A DNA stretch of 27,776 nucleotides, taken from positions 1 to 27,776 of the IMG/VR virus record IMGVR_UViG_3300032401_000060, one strand, 5' to 3'. Positions 22,949 through 27,776 of the stretch are shown here, piece after piece. The translations under genes and the position numbers were made by a program. This DNA is from a virus. Under the pieces are notes generated by a model. It made no database searches and had not been told where the DNA came from. It was given only the letters and a program-made list of their open reading frames with translations. The stretch's first letter is position 1; each line of letters opens with the position of its first letter.

Positions 22949-23782
22949 TTACGGGTGGATGCCCAGTTTCTTCTGAAAGTTGACGTACTTTTTAGCCTGA
23001 ACCGTCGTAACCGTGTGTCTAGTACGCGTGGGCCACTTCGACCAAATATTAGAAGACAGCTTGGTCAAAGGAAAGACGAATATGTCCCGCGAAAAGGAAC
23101 GCAAGCCCCCTCGAATCAAGCTGCGTACACCAAGACGCCAAGCCGGGCGAGGACGAGCACCACCCAACCCGAACTCCAACTTGAGAGCATCCATCGCCAC
23201 ATCAGGGATAGAAGACACGCTAGATGAGATCTTCAACCGCGTATCTTTTCGAATCTCCCTGAAACCCACACGACTCAGCTCGCGCGACCACTTCGAACGC
23301 TGTTTAGTTCGAGCTAGAGTGACTTTTGAAACGCGTTTGGCGGTCGCCTTCCGCTGAATCACGATGCCTAATTTGCGATCCGGTTTGAACGGCAACGACT
23401 CCACAGTCCAAGGATTGAACTTCTCCAAAACAAGAACAGCAGGATCCGGCTTCGCTGAGCGCTTCGTGGGGTGTACTTCCAGAAGAACCGTGTGCGTCTT
23501 CACCTGCTTCACAAGACGATTCTTCATGTCGATCTGAACGGTATAGCTGTACTGACCCGGCCCCACGCCTTTGGTACGAGCCACCTCGATGGAAGCGCGA
23601 TACGGTCGTGAAGCCTGAGACTTCGGTAAGCGTGACTTAACGAAACGCCGAACGTAGTCCGCCGAGAGATACACCAGCTGCGCCTGCACATGCTGCATGC
23701 GTTCCGGCCATTCTTTAACCAAACGAAGCGTCTGCTCCGTTCCAGCATCCAAACCGAAGGAAATTTGGAGTCCCTTACCCAT
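22949..23782 (-). CDS. Strongly basic hypothetical connector protein (277 aa)
   Basis: The ATG overlaps the end of the upstream zinc-site gene by eight bases. The N-terminal 90 residues have a helix (AQLVYLSADYVRRFVKSRLP) followed by YRASIEVART and YSYTVQID strands, a helix-then-beta layout reminiscent of HK97 gp10-like tail-completion proteins. The rest is very rich in Lys and Arg (KRVSKVTLARTKQRSKWSREL, GGARPRPAWRLGVRSL, given as short samples). High positive charge suggests contact with DNA or the acidic inner surface of the neck. The function is not assigned; virion or neck protein is inferred from the position. Confidence 0.78.
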   Translation of the reverse strand: MGKGLQISFGLDAGTEQTLRLVKEWPERMQHVQAQLVYLSADYVRRFVKSRLPKSQASRPYRASIEVARTKGVGPGQYSYTVQIDMKNRLVKQVKTHTVLLEVHPTKRSAKPDPAVLVLEKFNPWTVESLPFKPDRKLGIVIQRKATAKRVSKVTLARTKQRSKWSRELSRVGFREIRKDTRLKISSSVSSIPDVAMDALKLEFGLGGARPRPAWRLGVRSLIRGGLRSFSRDIFVFPLTKLSSNIWSKWPTRTRHTVTTVQAKKYVNFQKKLGIHP

Positions 23783-24233
23783 CAGCCTTGAACGTGCCCT
23801 TCTGCATCTCCAGCATCGCGTGAGCGAGTGTCTTCTTTGGGGCGTCGATGAACACCTTCTCCACCGGAGACTCCCCGGAAGGAGCCAAGATGGTCATCGG
23901 CACTACAGGCAGATGTCGGGGTTCTTTAGGAGCAAGACGCACTACGTAGTCCACGTGCGTGTTGCAAGCCCCGATCAACCGCACATGACCCTTAACGCGG
24001 ATCCCTTTTGTCGCGGGCTGACCACACACGAAGCAAAATCGCAAAAAGTCTGTGATGGGCCCGTCGTACTCGTGGAACGTGTCCCCCGCGATAGGAGAAC
24101 CACAACCGCTCTTCGCCGTGCACTTCTCTGAGCCTTGCTCCGCTCCCTCCGCCCACTTTTTACAGGTAGCGCAGACCATAGAAAGGCCTGACGCAATGGC
24201 GAGCTGTAGTTCACGTGTGTCCATTTTGATCAT
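23775..24233 (-). CDS. Protein with two apparent zinc-binding sites (152 aa)
   Basis: The ATG overlaps the stop of the previous gene as ATGA. Cysteines form two clear sets: Cys21/Cys24 with Cys38 and Cys44 (CATCKKW ... KCTAKSGCG), and Cys67/Cys70 with Cys90 and His93 (CFVCG ... CNTH). Two structural zinc sites are therefore likely. The C-terminal third is less ordered (HLPVVPMTILAPSGESP) and ends with a short helix. No nuclease motif is visible. It lies in the neck cluster. A second start at the fourth codon (MDTREL) is possible. I do not recognise the family. Confidence 0.8.
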   Translation of the reverse strand: MIKMDTRELQLAIASGLSMVCATCKKWAEGAEQGSEKCTAKSGCGSPIAGDTFHEYDGPITDFLRFCFVCGQPATKGIRVKGHVRLIGACNTHVDYVVRLAPKEPRHLPVVPMTILAPSGESPVEKVFIDAPKKTLAHAMLEMQKGTFKADG

Positions 24234-24847
24234 TCACAAGGGTCATTGGGCCCCTTGCCGGGACCACTGGGAGGAGTGATGAACTGTTGCTCCGGTGTGA
24301 AGTTGCTGCGCCTCTTCAAGTCGCACCGAAACCCTACGAAGGCGGCGTTGTCGATGAGATGGCCATCGTCATTGACCTTAATGAGGTCGAAGTAGAACCC
24401 GCTTCCAGGGGTGTTTTGATTTCGGGTCGCTACCTTGTTGAAGTAGGGGAGATCCCAGAAGCGAATCACGTCACCTTCAGAAGGAGGTCGTGCACGCGCT
24501 TCTTCCAGAGTCCTTCGAGGAATCCAAATGCCCGAAGGCCACAAGGTCCGCATTCCCAGCTCCGATACGTCCGGAGTGCCTTCCGGCCACTCAACTTGAA
24601 CCATGAGCAAGTACGGACCGACAAAAGCACTCACGATTGGCTCCGAATAGAGCGGGTCGGCCTTGGTATTTTTCAGGTCACGCTGGAAGAGCCAACCCTC
24701 GGTTCCGGCAGCATTTACAGGCTCCTGCGCGAAGTTGTCGAACATGAACAACTCACTCGCATCGAGCCGAAATGCCGGGTCGACCAGCCTGTTATCCGAG
24801 GGCTGCGGTACTGGCTTCGGATTCATCGGCTTAATGTACCGAGGCAT
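24230..24847 (-). CDS. Neck-cluster protein, possibly gp14-like (205 aa)
   Basis: After a proline-rich N-terminus (PMNPKPVPQPSDN), the protein is a beta-rich domain: VGPYLLMVQVEWPEGTP, SGIWIPRRTLEEARAR, EGDVIRFWDLPYFNKVATR, GFYFDLIKVNDDGH and FVGFRCDLKRR. The pattern 'EGDVIxFWDLPYFxK' and 'FxFDLIKV' suggests a small beta-barrel. It follows the gp13-like gene with a short gap, the same order as T4 genes 13 and 14, which supports but does not prove a head-closure role. The ATG has GCGAGG upstream. Confidence 0.8.
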   Translation of the reverse strand: MPRYIKPMNPKPVPQPSDNRLVDPAFRLDASELFMFDNFAQEPVNAAGTEGWLFQRDLKNTKADPLYSEPIVSAFVGPYLLMVQVEWPEGTPDVSELGMRTLWPSGIWIPRRTLEEARARPPSEGDVIRFWDLPYFNKVATRNQNTPGSGFYFDLIKVNDDGHLIDNAAFVGFRCDLKRRSNFTPEQQFITPPSGPGKGPNDPCE

Positions 24848-24888
24848 CCTCGCAGTTTAGCCCAGCATCGAGCCGTTTTCGAGACCGT

Positions 24889-25614
24889 TTACCCAGCCCT
24901 AAAGCCCATCGGGAAGGCGCTGAGGGAGATCTCTTTTTCAAGCACTTCGAGTTCCGCCGCCGCTTCGTTGAAAAGACGGTCTGAATCCAGCGTGGCTGGG
25001 CCTTGGGCGCCTGCGAATTCGCCGTACTTAGACCGATTTCGACCGAGCTGCTGTTTCGCGTAGGTCAGTGCGTACCGCTTCACTAGGTCGTGGTCGCGCT
25101 CTGCCAGCTGCTCAATCGTAAAATCATGCGACTTGAAGTCCATGATCATAGTGCCGCTGGTTTTCGGGTTTGGGAAAATGAGCAGATTCCTACCGTCTTG
25201 CCGCCAATCTGGCTCCGCGTTCAAGATCCTCTTCGCCATCTCGACGTATTGGATCGTCTGCGTGTAGCTGGAGTAGATACCGACCGCAGAGGGCGCGGCA
25301 AAGACGTCATACGGAACCTTCTCGTCCTGCAAAATATAGGGCGAGAAGACCAACGAGATGTCCATCGGCGACACCGGAAAGGACACATCCAAAACGAGAT
25401 TCACATCGTCCGGTAGCTTGTACTCCACGATGTTTGGGAAGAAGAACATGCCTCTTTGGCGTATGACTCCCTTCTTCGCAGAAAACCAGCGGCGTGCTTG
25501 TTCTACAGCGTCGTCAAGATGATCGCCGGTTAGCTCGACCTTCCAGAACGGGGCGCCAAGCCGACGCAAAATCCACTGCTGGAGCTGCGCTTCGTTCATC
25601 AAGCTGTTAGGCAT
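24889..25614 (-). CDS. Neck protein, T4 gp13-like (241 aa)
   Basis: The N-terminus LQQWILRRLGAPFWKVELTG, followed by DHLDDAVEQARRWFSAKKGV, is the opening helix-turn-helix pattern of gp13-type neck proteins. Beta segments YKLPDDVNLVLDVSFPVSP and LLIFPNPKTSGTMIMDF follow, and the C-terminal helices (ERDHDLVKRYALTYAKQQLG, then LFNEAAAELEVLEKEI) complete the usual layout. In T4 gp13 forms the neck that seals the filled head and takes the tail. Position a few genes after the capsid gene is in keeping. The match is by pattern, so the assignment is probable rather than certain. Confidence 0.82.
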   Translation of the reverse strand: MPNSLMNEAQLQQWILRRLGAPFWKVELTGDHLDDAVEQARRWFSAKKGVIRQRGMFFFPNIVEYKLPDDVNLVLDVSFPVSPMDISLVFSPYILQDEKVPYDVFAAPSAVGIYSSYTQTIQYVEMAKRILNAEPDWRQDGRNLLIFPNPKTSGTMIMDFKSHDFTIEQLAERDHDLVKRYALTYAKQQLGRNRSKYGEFAGAQGPATLDSDRLFNEAAAELEVLEKEISLSAFPMGFRAG

Positions 25615-25658
25615 CGCCGCTCCCTACCTCTTACGGCAATATATCGCCTTTTTGGTCT

Positions 25659-25988
25659 TCAGGCATTCTTGCGCGGACGACCACGCGGACGCTTCTCTTC
25701 AGGTGCTGCCGCAACAGCAGCTAGAGGAGCTTCTTCTTCGAGCTTCAGGGGCTCAGGCGTAGGAACCGGAATCGCGGGTGCATGCGTCGGTTCAGTCAAC
25801 AGAGAAGGCCCGGTGCGAGGCTGTGTGCTCTCCAATGGAGCGCCATTAGGCATCTCAGGTACTTCAGTCAAAAAACGAGGCGCAAACTTGCCGTATTCGT
25901 CTCCCACAAGAACCATCCCTTCAGTGAGCCGACCGACTCCAGGAATGAAAACCTGGCTCACGTCAGCATTTTTTACGTAGCGTTTCAT
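25659..25988 (-). CDS. Small protein with C-terminal AT-hook (109 aa)
   Basis: The first 45 residues form a compact module (KNADVSQVFIPGVGRLTEGM, then FAPRFLTEV). Residues about 46-97 are a Pro/Ala/Glu-rich linker. The last 11 residues, KRPRGRPRKNA, carry the RGRP core (residues 102-105) flanked by basic residues, a textbook AT-hook that binds the minor groove of AT-rich DNA. The ATG overlaps the stop of the acidic gene by four bases. A head or neck protein that touches packaged DNA is the natural guess; a DNA-binding regulator is the alternative. Confidence 0.82.
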   Translation of the reverse strand: MKRYVKNADVSQVFIPGVGRLTEGMVLVGDEYGKFAPRFLTEVPEMPNGAPLESTQPRTGPSLLTEPTHAPAIPVPTPEPLKLEEEAPLAAVAAAPEEKRPRGRPRKNA

Positions 25989-26680
25989 GTCAACCTCTTC
26001 TCCGCATCTGCCTTGAGCGAGGCAATGAACCGATGGCGTCTATCCAACACCGAGCCAGGTTCTGACGACAACCCGCCTTCTGAGGTGGGCTTTACGTTCT
26101 CGTCGACACCCAACGTAATGCCGGCAGCCTCGTTCTCCTTGTAGAAGTCGAGGATGGCGTTGTTGGTTTCTACGGGTTCCTCACTCTCGGAAGGAGTCTC
26201 AGGGGCTTCAGGGGCTTCAATGACAACAAGCGGAGGCTCGATTACTCCCTCTTCAGCTACCCCCTCGTCTTCGTCATCTTCGTCGTCCTCGCCCTCGGCG
26301 CTGTCATCCTCTTCATCCTCTTCGCCCTCACCCTCCAGCCCCTCATCGGTTTCTGAAGACGCCTCAATGTCCGGCGCAGAGGATTCATCGGACTCTTCGT
26401 CCAACTCTTCATCCGACTCGCCTTCCGACCACAGGTCTCGCATCTGAGAGAAGGTCTCTTTCAGTTCGACCTGAATCTGGATGTTCACGTCTAGAAGCTC
26501 GACGACACGATCGCAGAAAGCGACCATGAGGGCTCCGCGTGAGTCGCGAAGTACTGCGGAGGGTTTGGCACGTTCGATCGTAATCTCGGATACCGATTCG
26601 GCGGCGATAGCCGGAGGCACAGGCAAAGAGCCGATGGCTCCGATCTCTTCCAATTCAGCGAGAATATCTTTTGCGCCCAT
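25985..26680 (-). CDS. Protein with very acidic central region, downstream of capsid gene (231 aa)
   Basis: I take ATG at 26678-26680 (MGAKDILAELEEIGAIG). An in-frame TTG at 26743 would extend the protein through the terminator stem after the capsid gene, which is unlikely. Residues about 1-80 are an ordered module (ITIERAKPSAVLRDSRGALM, then VVELLDVNIQIQVELKETF). Residues about 85-143 are almost only Glu, Asp, Ser and Gly. A proline-rich linker follows, then a C-terminal helix (LDRRHRFIASLKADAEKRL). It might be an assembly or internal head protein, or an acidic partner of the basic AT-hook protein encoded next. I do not recognise the family. No strong ribosome binding site is seen at this ATG. 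Confidence 0.75.
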   Translation of the reverse strand: MGAKDILAELEEIGAIGSLPVPPAIAAESVSEITIERAKPSAVLRDSRGALMVAFCDRVVELLDVNIQIQVELKETFSQMRDLWSEGESDEELDEESDESSAPDIEASSETDEGLEGEGEEDEEDDSAEGEDDEDDEDEGVAEEGVIEPPLVVIEAPEAPETPSESEEPVETNNAILDFYKENEAAGITLGVDENVKPTSEGGLSSEPGSVLDRRHRFIASLKADAEKRLT

Positions 26681-26697
26681 CTGGTAGTTCGTACCAC

Positions 26698-26738
26698 AAA
26701 ACACCGAAGCCCCGAACCTGTTTCCAGGCCGGGGCTTC
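26698..26738 (-). terminator. Probable terminator after the major capsid gene
   Basis: GAAGCCCCG (26706-26714) pairs with CGGGGCTTC (26730-26738), and inside it CCTG pairs with CAGG around a TTTC loop. On the minus strand GGTG then TTTT follows. It lies 21 bases after the capsid stop. It probably limits read-through so the capsid protein is made in excess. The four-base gap before the T run makes it weaker than the tube terminator. Confidence 0.65.
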
Positions 26739-26758
26739 GACAACCTCCTCTGCGGAGA

Positions 26759-27776
26759 TCAGAGGTTGAGAACGCGGAGCTGTCCGTAGAACTCTGGACG
26801 AAGCAGCTTCTTCGCGTAACGGGTACGGAGCCCCTTACGGAAGCTGAAGTCCGAGGGATCCAGGAACGTCGGCGTGACCTGGAGCGGGATGTACGGCGCC
26901 CAAACGTAGCCGGCGTCGAGGAAGCTGCCTCCCTTGAGACCGATGAGCATCTGGTCGCGCTGGAAGAACGGGTCCTCGTAAACCAGCCACTTGTTCATCA
27001 GTGTGCCGGTCTTGTAGATGCCGAACTGTCCGTGCTGCGTCATGGGACGCGGCATGTCGGCCGGGCCGTACGGGCTCTCTCCGCCCGATACCCAAAGCGG
27101 CCTGAAGTCGCCATGGGTCGTGAGCTGCGAGAGAAGCGCCGAGACCTCGGGGCTTGTCACGATGAAGTTCGCCGGTGCTCGCAGCGTCTTCTTGTGGATG
27201 AGGTTCGAGACCGTGGAGATCTGCGTGATGAGCGCGCGCAGGTGGTCGATTTCCGGAATGCCCGCAGGCGGCACACGGTCGAACGAGCCCGTCGTACCCG
27301 TCGAGGATGCGAACAGGTCTTGAACGATTTCGCGGTCGATTTCGAGCGCGATGTCCTGGGCCACAGCCGAGACCATCTCGGTCTCTGCATCGAGGCCGTG
27401 GAAGGCGCGGAGGTCTTCCGCTGCTTCTGCCGACCAAAGGGCCTTGAGCCGACGCGCCTGGGCCTCGACAGGCGCCTTCTTCACGTCGAGGTTGATCTGC
27501 GGAATCTTCTGATTCAGCTCCCCGTCGTAGTAGTAGAAGGCCTTGATCTGATTCCCGGATGCCGGAGGCACCGTGAACAGGAAGCCTGCGATGGCGCCGT
27601 TCGAGTAGTTGATGGAGCCGGCAGTAACGTTACCGGTGAAACCACCCGTACCGTTGTCCGTTGCCGCCTGAATCACGTTACCCGTAGAATCCAGCTCCTG
27701 AATGACGCAGCTGAAGCCACGCGTCGAATCTAGAGGCCGAACCGGGTTGTTCGACAGAGACGACGACAGCGCCGTA
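26759..27776 (-). CDS. Major capsid protein, T4 gp23-like (N-terminus beyond window)
   Basis: The frame is open to base 27776; a GTG at 27674-27676 is internal, since upstream codons (PVRPLDSTRGFSCVIQELDS) continue without a stop. About 338 C-terminal residues are present. The gp23 signature lies in IPQINLDVKKAPVEAQARRL, then AAEDLRAFHGLDAETEM and DIALEIDREIVQDL. Later motifs FIVTSPEVSALLSQL, FGIYKTGTLMNKWLVYEDP, LIGLKGGSFLDAGYVWAPYIPLQV (shown in parts) and the FRKGLRTRYAKKLLRPE end also fit this HK97-fold family. It builds the icosahedral head. It is probably expressed at the highest level in the operon and is followed by a hairpin terminator. Confidence 0.93.
   Translation of the reverse strand, partial: TALSSSLSNNPVRPLDSTRGFSCVIQELDSTGNVIQAATDNGTGGFTGNVTAGSINYSNGAIAGFLFTVPPASGNQIKAFYYYDGELNQKIPQINLDVKKAPVEAQARRLKALWSAEAAEDLRAFHGLDAETEMVSAVAQDIALEIDREIVQDLFASSTGTTGSFDRVPPAGIPEIDHLRALITQISTVSNLIHKKTLRAPANFIVTSPEVSALLSQLTTHGDFRPLWVSGGESPYGPADMPRPMTQHGQFGIYKTGTLMNKWLVYEDPFFQRDQMLIGLKGGSFLDAGYVWAPYIPLQVTPTFLDPSDFSFRKGLRTRYAKKLLRPEFYGQLRVLNL

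Noticed and set aside
25635-25653. GGCAATATATCGCC followed by TTTTT on the plus strand, a terminator-like element
   Set aside because: The stem is weak (a two-base loop, one G-T pair), and no plus-strand transcript is expected there. It may be chance.
26681-26743. TTG start extending the acidic protein by 21 residues
   Set aside because: The extension would be coded by the terminator stem after the capsid gene, and the AGAGGAGG sequence touches the TTG with no spacing.
27674-27676. GTG as start of the capsid gene
   Set aside because: The frame is open upstream to the window edge with protein-like sequence, and the gp23 family needs a longer N-terminal part.
27032-27733. Plus-strand open frame (233 codons) inside the capsid gene
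   Set aside because: Antisense to the gp23-like capsid sequence, Arg-rich and without recognisable structure.
1-27776. tRNA genes, integrase, insertion sequences, anti-phage or toxin genes
   Set aside because: None seen on either strand; the window is filled by structural genes, with one HNH endonuclease as the only mobile-type element.

Overview
The window is a late structural (virion morphogenesis) block from a contractile-tailed double-stranded DNA bacteriophage (Caudoviricetes, myovirus morphology). This rests on a T4 gp23-type capsid protein, a contractile sheath, gp19-type tail tubes, a 1611-residue tape measure, and a baseplate set that includes gp25-, gp6-, gp53-, hub- and spike-type proteins. 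All genes but one lie on the minus strand, tightly packed with ATGA and TAATG junctions, so the block reads from right to left. I see no host gene, tRNA, integrase, lysis gene, terminase or portal. The last two would be expected beyond the right edge, and tail fibre genes beyond the left edge. The host cannot be named from this sequence.

Head and neck (27776 to about 21460): the major capsid protein runs off the right edge and is followed by a hairpin terminator. Next come a very acidic protein, a small protein ending in an AT-hook, a gp13-like neck protein, and a run of poorly known connector or tail-completion candidates, one of which has two apparent zinc sites. Tail (21453 to about 16250): an enlarged sheath of 976 residues, a small two-part virion protein, a tail tube followed by a strong terminator, a second tube-like paralogue carrying a Gly/Ala-rich insertion, and a 75-residue protein.

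Control and mobile island (about 16250 to 14940): the only plus-strand gene is a free-standing HNH endonuclease. Divergent from it is a protein with an HNH-like fold that has lost its catalytic residues, joined to two apparent ribbon-helix-helix modules. Tail chaperones and tape measure (14934 to 9091): a T4 gp26-like chaperone carries a T_TTT_TTC slippery site. A -1 shift there adds a 61-residue gp51-like tail ending at 13982, so the pair probably works like lambda G/GT. The tape measure then starts at a TTG codon with a strong ribosome binding site.

Baseplate (9086 to 1): a LysM gp53-like protein, gpD/gp27-like hub, gp5/gpV-like spike without a visible lysozyme domain, a hydrophobic small protein, a proline-rich protein built on a perfect 53-bp direct repeat, gp25, a gp6/gpJ-like wedge with a roughly 265-residue helical insertion, two structural proteins with related C-terminal modules, and a partial helical protein cut by the left edge.

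The strongest leads are the programmed frameshift, the catalytically dead HNH-RHH protein next to an intact HNH gene, the duplicated tube with a hydrophobic insert, and the repeat-built proline protein beside the spike.
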